Of a stretch of 64,000 nt of DNA, positions 37,001 through 47,620 are shown one piece after another (within the stretch, counting starts at the first letter, position 1; each line of letters opens with the position of its first letter). Source of the DNA: Gelatoporia subvermispora B (taxonomy: Eukaryota > Basidiomycota > Agaricomycetes > Polyporales > Gelatoporiaceae). The DNA lies in contig KB445799.1 of NCBI GenBank assembly GCA_000320605.2, positions 1,219,059 through 1,283,058 of the forward strand, given 5' to 3'. Under the pieces are notes generated by a model. It was not told the origin of the DNA. It was given only the letters and a program-made list of their open reading frames with translations, and ran no database searches. Both the position numbers and the translations under genes were made by a program.

Positions 37001-38286
37001 CGAGAGTATAGAAGAAAAGCCGAGACAGAGTGCGTACACGAAACATCCAGCGTAGCGCCATGGCTCGGGCAAACCGCTCGTGACAGGGAAAACCGGGGAC
37101 GAGTCTTGACCGCCGCCACCCCCACCATTGTCTGGAGGTTCTGGACCGTGAGGAAGCGTGCCTGTGAAGTTGTAGACCTATTCGCTTGCTCAGAGAGGAT
37201 CTCAGCCAGATCTCGATTGATTCTCACGTTAAGCGCATTCGGCCCCCCGCAGAACTCGGAGCTATTTCCGGAGCATTGCATATTGCAGCTGCTGAGGTCA
37301 ATCGGAACAGCGCCGTTCTCGAAGGTCAGACCACAGACTACAGTGATGTTCCATCAGCTGAGCACGCGTTGGAGCCATGTTTAGTACTTACAGCACTGCG
37401 CAGCGAACTCCATTCCTGCCAAGGGGTAACCGGCGTTGAAGCAGCCGTCGGTACACGTTTCAACGCTCGTATTGTCCAGGGTTAGCTGAACCGGGAATGT
37501 GCGGGCACCTGTCGAGTCGCTGCGGGGCATCATCAGAAACCCATCTACGCTGCCTCGTGACACCATCCAAGGAATATTACTCACTTGAAACAGCCGAGCG
37601 AGTCCCATAAGCCTACGGCAGCGACGGTCTCTGGTGGCGGAGCCGGCTGCACGCCGCTCCAGTAGACATCCAATCGATCTAAGGTACGATACTATGAGCA
37701 GCGAGATGGTGGCGTTATGACATTCGGACCTACCTCCCGCGCCGCATAACTCGTCCGCGTTACCGGTGCAAGCGGTGCTACAGTCAGTGAGAGACGTGTT
37801 CGTGCCTCCGTTATCCATCGCGTTGCCGCAATCTACGATGACGGAACATTGATCAGCCTCATGCACCCGTCATGGCCTGGGCATGGACGTACAGCATTCC
37901 TGCGCAAACTCCACGCCGGCAAAGATGAATGACTGGTCATTACAAAAGTCGACGCAAGACTCGACAGTCATGCTAGTCGTGTTCGTGAACGTGGGTCCCG
38001 TGAGGGTACGCGCACCAGGGTTGTCGCTGTGGTGCATGTTAGCAGCCGAATAATGCACAAACGTGTCATGACTGACGTGAAGCATCCAAAAAAAGTCCAG
38101 TTGGCGGGGAGGTCGGGGACACTGGCGGCACGACGATGGAGGTGAGAGCCGACATTAATGTGCGACGCCTGAGTGAGCTGTAAAGCGAAGCCGAGGTGAG
38201 CATGCCGAGCACGCCTACTACGCTGGACAACGTACTGGAGACAGTGAGAGAGCCAGCACCGCGAGGGGCGAAAGGAGTGAACCCAT
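34011..38286 (-). CDS. Glyoxal oxidase (copper radical oxidase) with four WSC domains
   Basis: 23 exons close in frame at 1,019 residues: 38236-38286, 38077-38177, 37893-38026, 37734-37832, 37585-37678, 37392-37519, 37228-37337, 37038-37177, 36850-36977, 36719-36797, 36634-36664, 36488-36582, 36304-36437, 36129-36247, 36009-36071, 35606-35956, 35322-35541, 35000-35271, 34922-34948, 34853-34856 (4 nt), 34621-34799, 34338-34563, 34011-34285. A signal peptide ([15 protein letters not shown]) is followed by WSC domains at about 47-127, 155-239, 281-365 and 393-480, each with GCF..GAR/GR..(C-x3-C)..CGG. The oxidase domain has the complete radical-copper set: Cys565 in DVFCSG and Tyr624 in RWYPS (the cross-linked pair), Tyr848-His849 in RLYHSE, and His934 in STHGNN. 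It is a secreted enzyme that oxidises aldehydes or alcohols and releases H2O2 for peroxidases. WSC repeats probably bind wall or plant glucans. Multi-WSC oxidases are known in white-rot fungi. Confidence 0.93.
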
Positions 38287-40808
38287 CCTCAGCACTGAGC
38301 GGATGCAAGTCGGTGCTGCGGTGACGAACCAAAGCCGCCAGGTTCGCTTTATGTAGGCAAGCCTGTGCCGCCCGAAGTGCGCTGGTACCGGTGGGTCATG
38401 TAACGGGAATGGTAATCAGACCCAACATTGCAGAGCCTCGGAGAAGAGGTCAGGGCGGGGCTGGTCCATTCATCGCCGCGCGGACCTGGCCACATCGTGA
38501 ACAATTCGGGCAGCGCATGTTAACAGGCCAAACGTACACTGACGCCGAGAGTGAATGGCGCGCTAGGCGGCATACGAAGCCGGGCTTCACGAAGTTGGAT
38601 GAAAACTTTCGAAAGCGGCTGAGTCCTGTGTGATGCCGCGCAGAAGACGAATCTGGTTTTAGAATGACAGCATGGTGACTGTTCGATGCAGCTGCCGCCG
38701 TTGCTCCTGTTCGGGCTAGGCTGTGTCCGTATTCCCGGTGTTCATCGATGAACAGTGATCTCAGCCACTGCCACGCTCGATCAAGACCCGCGCGTCCCGT
38801 AGCGCCGCCTCCCTGGAAAAGCGCGGTGAGTTTGAACCGTAACGTGGACGAAACGAGCGGTGCGCAGATTGGACGAGAGCAAAACCACGCACCGACACGT
38901 GGCAGCTGCGGCGCCCAAAAATATACCCAGAGGACTTCAATGCAACGATACTTCGTCGGGGGATCAGCGTTCACGACTGTCACGGCAAACAGCACCGAGA
39001 TATACAGCGAACAGCAGTTGCGGCACATCTGCGTTGGTGGTCATGTTCGTGGACAAGGAAGGCACGGAACCACCAGATCGAGATCTCCTTTCTCTGCAAA
39101 GATCAGGGCAGCTTCTCAAGGAGACTGTGCCTCGTTCTCGACAGTATCACACATCCTCCGAGCCGAATTTGGGCGTCCTATCCGCCGGTACTCGCTCCAC
39201 CCACCTTCGGACAACGCCTTTACCCAATCCGCTCTTGTTAGAGCGGTAAATATACCGCAACTCGTATGCGCGCTGGGCCACTTCCCTTGAGCCACTGACA
39301 TGATGAACGCTTCCACCCGGATCACAATCGGCCATCATCATGGGAAACCGTCGGCCGGGGCGTCTCTGCCAGCAAGACATGCATGCACCGGACTACAACC
39401 ACCCCAGCTAGGCAACTCCATGCCACCAGCGGGGCGAGTGCGAAGGTTACCACAGCCAGATGTATGGCCGCACGAACATATGTTCGACACGCCTTGAATC
39501 ACAACAGCACTCGACCAGCGTAGACCGTTTCGGCGACGCTCCAGGCCACGCGCGCATGGTACGATACCGTAATGTCACAACTTCGAGGGATCTTGGCTGG
39601 AGAGAACAGAAAGTTCTGACAACCATTTGCGGTGACATGAGAGCGTCTTGGATTTGTATTTTTGTGCGACATACCTAAAACGATCAGTCATGACCCGGTC
39701 TTGATGGAGTACACGACCCTTCTCTTCATGACTGATTGTCCAGGACATCGGAACGCTAGACTAGCCGTCGCCGCCGCTCCTCGACAGACCAGTAGAGAGC
39801 CTCCCAGTAACTTCCTCACAATCTGCCCAGTATAATGTAAGATATATGGGCATCAGTTCCCATAACTTGTCAAATATGGCACCGTTCCTTCAAAGCAGCA
39901 TCCATGTTGCCGATCGGCATTGCAGAAGCTGACGTTCTGTACCATCGCGGGAAGGAGACAATCAGCTGGCACCGGCCAACAACGGGAGGAATTTCGTTGT
40001 ACACATGATTCCGCGGTGCCGCACGTACTAACAGGTCGAGACTCGTTAATATCAACGAGTCAAAAAACTCCGCAGCCTTACCAAGATCATAGGCACGTCG
40101 GAGGAAACGGGACGAAAGATCGGCGCAGACGTGATCGTGACACAACTTCCTGACCCACACAAATGGCCACACACAAATGGCCAGGGGGGCGAGACGTGAA
40201 TGCATGATGGTACACACAGTGAACGATGCATCGCTCGGGTCGGGGGAGAGCGCGTCTGGCCGAGTGATCTTTCGCTGCCTTCTATGTCTGCCACTGTATA
40301 TGATACAGGCACGGGTGCACAACTCACCCGGAGCTTGAGCGTAATGCAACGCGCCGTCGCCGGATACTCGAGCGTCGGTTCCCTCGCTGTTCCATCCACT
40401 GAGGTCCGACTGGAACCGCTCTGCAACCGTCCCTTGCCCGTGCCTGAGCGGATCGCGGAGACAGAATAGCCAGGGCGGACTGTCCATGCGATCACATGCT
40501 ATGGCCACAGGTAGAGACGCGTTCTGCGTCGGCAGTATGCAGCGGATGCCGCCGCTGTAGAGACGGTCCATGACATGTCTCTGAGAACCCAGGGCCCGCC
40601 GTGGAAGAAGAATGGCTGCGAAAGGCGAAGATGAGCTGGCAGGAAGACAAGGCGAAGGCTCTGGTTGTATCCATGTACCCAGCAGGGCTGGGGAACGGAT
40701 TACACGCACCATGAGGTATCCGGATTCTCCTATCGCAATTCGGGTTCGAGAACGGCGGCCGTAGGATAGCGGTGAATAGACACGTTGTAGCCTGAGACCA
40801 CGGTCAGA
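38287..40808. other. Gene-poor region, about 2.5 kb
   Basis: Promoter of the oxidase gene on the left. The rest contains only overlapping ORFs on both strands without family resemblance or plausible splicing. A direct 14-base repeat, ACACAAATGGCCA, occurs twice close together near 40156-40182. Confidence 0.4.
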
Positions 40809-41990
40809 TTGCTCGAAGAGTGCAATACTGCGCAAGTGGCGGACGAGATGGACAACAAAGAAGTCATCGGAGGTAATGCGAATGGTGGAAAGCAAAAACG
40901 CCCGAAATGGCGAAAAAGAGTGCCAGGAGGTACCGGTAGGATGACCACGCAAAGCGCACGCGGACCGGCCCATCCCCCCGGATCTCTCAATCTCGAAACT
41001 TTGCTCCCGACCATGACCACTGTCGCGGACGACAGCCAGCGTCCTTTTCTCGACCATCTTGTCACTGTTCTGGCCGTTCTGGAGGCTGATCACGGTGTGC
41101 CCGCCGTCGACGCGTTTCAACAGGTGTTGCACTACGATGGGCCACGGTCATGGCAAATGGACAGCATTCTACGCTCTCTCGACAACCTCTCACACCGCGT
41201 ACGCTCAGCAGAGGACACTTTACGAGATTTGCGGATGAAAGAGGATATTTCAGACCGTCCGGTGAAGAAACGGAGAAAGGAGGTCAACGGTGAGGGAGAG
41301 GGTATCCGACTAGCACTGGCGATCTGCACATCCGATAACTCCTCCCGGATCGAGAGTCAAGAAGAGAGGCAAAATCATCTCCTAATGGACCGACCGGTAC
41401 TGTCTGACTGCATTAATACTAGCATCACTGATCTCGGAGAATCCCCATCCCCTACACCATCGCCAGACGTGCCTGCACTCAGTCCTAGCGCTGCCTCAAC
41501 GCCCGAGTCTCCGATGGTCCTATCCCCTAGCCCGGCGCTCGCTGCGGATATCATCTACCGACCGCTGTTCATGCCGGAAGACGCCTCGCTGACCCCCATG
41601 CAAGCGTTCGAGGTTGTCCGAGTCTGCACCGCCGTCGCGAGCGGCGATCTCTCGCAAAAGATCATCGCGCCGTGGGCGCATGGCGGCCCGCTCATGGGAC
41701 ACCTCGCGAGCATACTCAACGACATGGCCCGTCTTCTCCCTTTGCTGACCCCGTGCTCGTGCTGACGCCCCCGGCCTCCAGGTGGACAGCCTGCGCGCGT
41801 GCGCGATGGAGCTCACGAGCGTCATGCGGGAATATGCCCAAGGGCGAGTAGCCGTCCCTTCCCTCGCACGCGTGCTGGACTGAAGCTGCGCAGGAAGTAC
41901 TGTCGCCAGGCGCTCGTGCTGCAGCCTTCCGGCGACTGGCACCGGCTGACCGTTGCGACGAACAAGCTTGGAAGCAGACTCCACAGATGC
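40809..41990 (+). pseudogene. Decayed N-terminal fragment of a group III (Nik1/Os-1-like) hybrid histidine kinase
   Basis: An open frame (40809-41765, 318 residues) has an N-terminal part with FLDHLVTVLAVLEAD and SILRSLDNLSHRVRSAEDTL, then a P/S-rich linker, then the start of a HAMP repeat (AFEVVRVCTAVASGDLSQKI). The frame then breaks. In another frame 41782-41850 reads VDSLRACAMELTSVMRE, and after a stop 41901-41986 reads CRQALVLQPSGDWHRLTVATNKL. These match successive pieces of the HAMP array of group III kinases, of type 'EVTRVxREVGTEGxLGGQA' and 'GxWxxLTxxVNxLA' (family knowledge from memory). No H-box, ATPase or receiver domain follows before 44.5 kb. An intron with a mutated donor could explain the first break but not the later stop. 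In intact fungi this kinase senses osmotic stress and phenylpyrrole fungicides. Confidence 0.6.
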
Positions 41991-44510
41991 TCTGACGCCG
42001 CGGAGCTTGCATGCGCTTCGATTTAAACGTGCCCGTGTCAGCACCCTTGCGCTCTGCGTCATCCCCGGGCACGAGGCAGGTTAGCCTGTGCGCCACGCGA
42101 GGACCCGCCGGTAGTGTATCGCCCCCCAATTGCCCCCGTCTGAAAACGCAGTGTCCGTGTTAATGTTGTATGTGCACATGCGAAGCAGCAGCAGTCGTCA
42201 TCGCCCCTGTATTTGTGCCGCCACGAGCTATTCTTAACCTAACCTATATCGATGTAATGCAGACTCCATTCTCAATCCTGTACTGTATGAGAATGGAATG
42301 GACGTGGTTATGGAGCGAAGCGCGAAGACGTACATTTACACTCGTGCCTGCTGGCGCGAGGGGCGGACCCACTTCATCGGACGAGCGAGCGCGGGGCGCA
42401 CGTCGCCGGTACTGCCCTGCACCAACCCCACGGGTCCCTGCAGCCTGGTATCGAGATAGCGATACGCTCACGGATATGGGCGTAACGCCTATCCTTGGCC
42501 ATGGGCCTTCGCAAGCCCGTCGGGAGCGACGCCGAGCTATAGCGGCTGGGATCCTGCTCCGCGGAACGTGTGCACCGCACCAATTTCAGTCAAACAGAGT
42601 ACTGTCTTCCGGTTGCTTCTAGCTCTATGCGTGCGTACAGGAAGCCGGCTGGTGTGCACGTTTCCTGCACACTGGCGTAAGCAAGGTCAGTCAGGTCCGT
42701 CTCTGAGCTGGGACGCTCGACGGATACCTTGATGGGGTCCCCGTCATAGGATATACGTTGCCATGTCTGAGGGAGGAAGGCCTCAAATCAGCTCACGACA
42801 ATCCTCCTGATACGACCTTCGCACATGGATGCACACGTTATCTTCGACGGCACGGTACCAGGGCTCTTCTACGGAAACAATGAATTCATCGATGCAGTGT
42901 CGGCACTGCTCTATAATAATAACTGAGAATCGCAGACAAGTTGCAGCTACATTGTGAGAGACGTCGTTTCATTAAGTGCCGGGCGTTTGGCTAAGAACGC
43001 ACCTCGACGAGGTTCCCAGCAATGACCTCGTGATGCACATCTAGTATGAGGGGCAGCAGATCGAATTTGTCCCATAAGGCTCAATCACAGTGGCGTGTGT
43101 ATAGGGCCGAGACCCCGGCAGTAACCTGAGAGTAGGATACGGTCCATCTTGCAAGAGAAGGGCACGATGGTCACAAGCGCGGCTCGCAGGACCGGTGGCA
43201 CTGGAAGCGCAGATGAGGGCAGATGGCCGATGTTGAGCGATGCGCTCATGCGCCCTGGCGGGCTAGAAAGCCCGAGGATGACTAGTACAGAAAAGTGCAT
43301 ACTTCGTGTCCACTTCGCAGGGTGAGTTATCAGGCAGATGGACTGCGTTTCCTGTCAAGCGGTAGCGAGACATCGCGGACGTGCATGGAGACCGCTGCAC
43401 TTGCGATCCCTGCGAGAGCCCCAGAGTCCGGCGAGCTTCATTGCGAAAGGAATTGAAGATGACTTTAAGTGACTGGACACCCTTTCTCGCCGGTGACTGA
43501 GAGGGGCCCTCGAGCTTGCGGCGAGCACAACGCCTGAGCAAAACATAGCGGTATCTTTCCCAAAAAGTCGCAAAAGTTGGCAGAACGCTATCAAGACGCT
43601 AGGGAACGATGAACGTTCGAACGATAGACGATGGTCGTGATCTAGCCGTATGCCACTGGGTATATTTCGAATGCGGGGTTACCGCGATCCTCTCACCCGG
43701 TCGGAGGACGCTGACAGAGCGATGCTAGGAACGTATGTCCGAGTGATACACAGTCGCTGAGATGGGTGGCCATCACATGAAGTCCTGAAGCTTATTTCCA
43801 GGCCCGTCGCAGTGGTATAAACGGAAAAGATGCGTATCCTAGAAGGGGAAAGAGCGCACTCCGGGCGCGATAGGTGGCCAAGACGGTGGCTAATCGTAAG
43901 GGCGAAGAGCGGCGCTGATGTCGGAAGGTTAACCTTATTGGGTACTTACACGCAAAATCCAATTCAAGTCAGAGCACCGCACCACCCTCATTTCACATCA
44001 GCTGATAATGGGCATTTGGATGCCTCATCGCACTGCTATCGCTCAGAGTGTGCTGGGCGCAACTGCGAGGAGATCGAGGGCAGCAGTGAGCATCGCCGCA
44101 GCAACTCATGGCGCTGACATAATAATTTCCCAATATAAAGACTGCTGCGATAGCCTTTCTCAGCCATTCCCACAGTTTGAAACGTTCATTATCTGGGGTT
44201 GAAAAAATTGTTACGTGCATAGGAGGACGAAATTGTGGCGTGCGCGGCAGGGCGGGGCGCGAACCTTCTTTGCATTGCCCTCCATCCCGACGAATCTTAC
44301 CAGCGGTCAGCCAACTTTGTTTTGAACTTTACTCGTATTTTTGCTGACATTATCCACATGGTCCCTTCACTGCCCCGCGTGTGCCTGTCGACACAACCGT
44401 TGACGCTGCATACCCCGACAACAATGTTATCGACGTCGTCCTCGATGTCGTCGACGATCGCTACTTGATCCTGCCGCCGTTGACGCCGCGATGTAGAGGC
44501 GCACCGCGCC
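41991..44510. other. Gene-poor region, about 2.5 kb
   Basis: No supported gene. The downstream domains expected for the histidine kinase are not detectable here. The last few hundred bases are the promoter and leader of the WOPR gene. Confidence 0.4.
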
Positions 44511-46030
44511 ATGTCGCATGACCCGCACGCCGCGTCGGGGAGCCCGAGCCAGAGCAGCGCGAGCGCCTGGACAGAGCCGCCATGGTCTGGGTTTATCGAG
44601 ACGACGGGTGACGCCCTGCTCATCCTAGAGGCTGCCCGGCGAGGCCTCATCCCCCGCGTCACACGGCGGCTCGTCGACTCGGAGCGCAAGATGATCACAT
44701 CGGGGTCTGTGTTCGTGTTCGACGAGGATGAGAGCGGTATCAAGCGCTGGACCGACGGGTTCTTCTGGTCTCCCTCGCGCATTTTGGGCAACTTCCTCCT
44801 CTATCGCGAGACGGAGAAGCGTGGCGCCGGCCACCGTAGTGCCCGTGTCGAGCCAAGCTCGCCCACGGACGAGTATGGCGAGGGCGGCAAGCAGGAGGGC
44901 CAGACGCTGAGCAGGCCGAAGGGCGAATCTAGTAGACTGGGCATCGACCGCCATCGCGAGCGCAGCCTTGTTGGGAGCCTCACCAACAGCTACAAGTTCA
45001 AGCCAGGTGGTATGATGAAGAAGGTGCGTCATCGTATCGGCGCTCTGCTATTTCACCTGGTTGCTGTCGACAACTATTGCCTTATCTCGTGGCATCATTC
45101 GGCTCGAGCTGACTATTGTGCTTGTAGACGTTCTCATTGACCATTGGCGGAGTCGCACAACACCTAATCTCATACTACAAGATTGAAGATGTCGAGCAAG
45201 GTCGATTACGGGCACCGTCGACGCTGCCCGAGCTCGCCTCGCTTGACATCAGCCCTGAATATCTTGATAAAACCCATTTCCGCAACCCACCTAAGGTTGA
45301 GATTGGTGTTGACGGCATTCCTCGCTACCGTGGCGAAGCCGATGACATTGATACGTCCCCTCGACTGCTCACTACTTCCCTATCTGGCGGGCCATACTAC
45401 GAGGGCGAAACTAGTCACAAACGTGGGAAGCGATATGATCCCTACGGCGGGACACCCAAACGCTCGCGTAAAACTAAGAGCAAAGACCATAATGACCCAA
45501 CGCTCGCTGAGCATCCACAGCCACTCGCCGTCTCTGTCCATCAACCCCAGCCGGGCTACCCGGACTCTTCCGGCTCAGGCGTACACTACAGTCCATATAG
45601 CTACTACCAGGTACCGCCGACATACCCCGTCCCACCGCTATACTCTCCCGGGCCATACCCAGCCCTGCCACCGCCGCAAACTAGTTCACCACCTCCCGCA
45701 CCTGCCATACATACCCCCTCTCCCCCGCATGCGGGCGCCGTACCGCCCCCCCCTCTTGCGTACCCCGCGTACGCACCTCCACCTCCCCCTACTGAGCAGT
45801 CCGCTGCGCCAAATCCGCCTCCGCCTGTATATACGTCGTACTATCCACCCCCACACGGTTACGCAGCCTACCCAGGCGTGCCGGGGTGGCCTCACTATCC
45901 TGGATACCCGCCGCAGGCGGTACCTCCTCCTCAGAGTGCAGGCACGGACGTCGAGTCGCCCGTCGAGTCGGTGTCGGGCATGCATGCAGAAATTGCTGGG
46001 GAACCCGAGGCGCATGATACGGAGGACTGA
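44511..46030 (+). CDS. WOPR-domain (Gti1/Pac2 family) transcription regulator
   Basis: Two exons, 44511-45023 and 45128-46030, give 471 residues. WOPRa is near residues 25-100: WSGFIETTGDALLILEAARR, RRLVDSERKMITSGSVFVF, and GIKRWTDGFFWSPSRILGN. WOPRb spans the intron: YKFKPGGMMKKTFSL, then GVAQHLISYYKIEDVEQG. The remaining ~270 residues are low-complexity P/Y-rich (repeated YP and PPP), a likely activation or condensate-forming region. The family binds DNA and controls morphological switching, development and pathogenicity (Wor1, Ryp1, Sge1). Which of the two fungal subfamilies it belongs to cannot be settled by eye. The long alternative plus frame at 45183-46097 is a shadow caused by the proline-rich composition. 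Confidence 0.92.
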
Positions 46031-46526
46031 GCCAGGTACACCATGGTGTGCTACGTTTCTTTTTGGTACGCCGTTCGATTGTGGGTGTGGTTCGTAGTGA
46101 AGTTCGCCAAAGACTTGTATAGTATCCCCCGGAGACTGCGATCGCGCCGGCGCAGGCCGTGCGCTGTATGATACGTGACTCGTCTGGGCCCGATTCTGTG
46201 TTTCGCTGTATGCATACCTCTACGTCCCTCGTCTCTCTATCTCCTCCCCTACGCCTCGCCTCGCCTTGCTGGCCCCGATATTCGTAGTTCCGCCCCGTTA
46301 CCTCGCCACGCTGATACCAGTGATGATAAATTCCCCTCCCACCGGCTCGGTCTCCTCCGTCTCTGTGACTGTGTATCTCCTAGTGACTGTTTTTTCGCGT
46401 TGAATCGAGCCTCCGTGCATGCAGCTAAAGGCTCATAGTAATACTGTACGCTTCGCCAAAAATCTTAGACAATGGTTCAAGGGTTTCGCCATGATCGTTG
46501 GTAGCAAGACAAAATAGCAAAAGCAA
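46031..46526. other. Intergenic region, WOPR 3' flank
   Basis: Pyrimidine-rich sequence. Nothing is recognised before the tRNA. Confidence 0.4.
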
Positions 46527-46609
46527 TGCCAGGACCGTGGATTGAACACGGGACCTCCAGAAGGCCGAATGGCTTCAGTCTGTTGCTCTCCCAGCTGAGC
46601 TATCCCGGC
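46527..46609 (-). tRNA. tRNA-Phe(GAA) with a ~10-nt intron
   Basis: Read on the minus strand, the acceptor stem GCCGGGA pairs with TCCTGGC (one G-U), followed by discriminator A. The D-arm has TAGCTCAGCTGGGAGAGCA. The anticodon loop has CTGAAG (anticodon GAA), interrupted after the base 3' of the anticodon by about 10 bases (CCATTCGGCC). The T-arm is GTGTTCAATCC. The total of 83 nt is a normal 73-nt tRNA plus the intron. The outer anticodon-stem pair is an A-G mismatch, the only irregularity seen. Confidence 0.93.
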
Positions 46610-46946
46610 GGTGTGAGTGGATAAACCCGTATGGATATGGGATGCTACGCTCCTAGATATGACAATTGTACCCGCGAGAATGGTGCGTGACGTCATCGTC
46701 AGGAGGAGCGCTGCCATCGTTGAGTGTATAAAGTAGGCGGCAAGTATCCTGTGCTCATCTCACTCCATTTCTACCATCTTTTCATTGCGACTGCACTATC
46801 TTCCACTTACATTCTTGAATCCGGGATCTCAAGTGAGCTTTGAAAACCGTTGTCAAAACCCGTGCGAATCTGACGCTGATATGGAATCATAGACTCGGAA
46901 CCTACGAATTCGGACAACGCCAGTAAAGTCTACACAAATTCTCGTT
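46610..46946. other. Intergenic region between the tRNA and the small membrane protein gene
   Basis: Contains TGTATAAAGT near 46726-46735, a TATA-like box about 210 bases before the start codon of the next gene. Otherwise empty. Confidence 0.4.
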
Positions 46947-47620
46947 ATGTCCGACAACGTGCGAGAGAAAGGAACCGCGGTGAAGTCGCGAGCAGATCTT
47001 CCACCACCTCGCGAACGTAAAGGCGTTCGGCCAGTCTCGCCCCCACTTTCGAACACGTCGCTGCGTCGATTTATTTATTACCTCGCGCTCTTCGCTGCCG
47101 CACTATTCGCGTTCTACGCGTGGCGGTTTTTCCAATGGAAGGCCGAGGTTGGAGGGTGGTGGAACCTAGCAACGGGGCACAGACCTGGGGCGGCAGCTGC
47201 CGCGTGGGCAGCGCGGACGAACATTGACGTGCCGGGTCCGACTGCCACGCACGAAGGCAGCCCGAGCGTCGAGCAACGCATCAACGAGCTCGCGCAGGCG
47301 CTGGGGGTGCCGAGCAAGGACCTCGCTGCGGCAATTGCTGGTGCGGTGAAGGAATATGTTCCACCCGCGACGCTGTCGTCCATCGCGTCACACGAGACTG
47401 GGTGAGTTCTGTGTCTCGGAAGGGGGCGTGTACATCCTGAGCCTGACAAGCACATTGCTGGAATAGGGATGCGGCACAGTATCTTGTTGACCCCACCTCT
47501 GCGGCGTCATCTGAGGCGGAGGAACACCCGACGGCGACCATGAAGAAGGGATTTCGGGCGATGGAAAGCGCGGTCGAGGCTATGGTTGGATTGGATGACC
47601 CTCCCAGCGAGATTGAGTAA
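46947..47620 (+). CDS. Small single-TM protein of unknown function
   Basis: Two exons, 46947-47401 and 47467-47620, give 202 residues with a 65-nt intron. The N-terminal ~40 residues are polar and basic. A TM segment FIYYLALFAAALFAFYAW lies at about 42-59. After WWNLATGHRPG comes an alanine-rich helix, and a soluble C-terminus contains VEQRINELAQALGVPSKDLAAAIAGAVKEYVPP and ends in an acidic PPSEIE. There is no cleavable signal, so it is likely an anchored protein of the ER, mitochondria or peroxisome. I do not recognise the family. The exon join restores a continuous charged C-terminal helix (MKKGFRAMESAVEAMVGL), which supports the model. Confidence 0.65.

Noticed and set aside
40156..40182. 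Close direct repeat in the gene-poor region
   Set aside because: Only two short copies with no regular spacing; not a CRISPR or transposon end.
39870..41132. 420-residue open frame on the minus strand
   Set aside because: It overlaps the conserved N-terminal part of the histidine-kinase fragment in antisense, has an R/S/C-rich composition and no family resemblance. It looks like a stop-poor shadow.
45183..46097. 304-residue alternative plus frame over the WOPR gene
   Set aside because: R/H/T/P-rich translation caused by the proline-rich tail being read one base out; the WOPRb motifs are only in the other frame.
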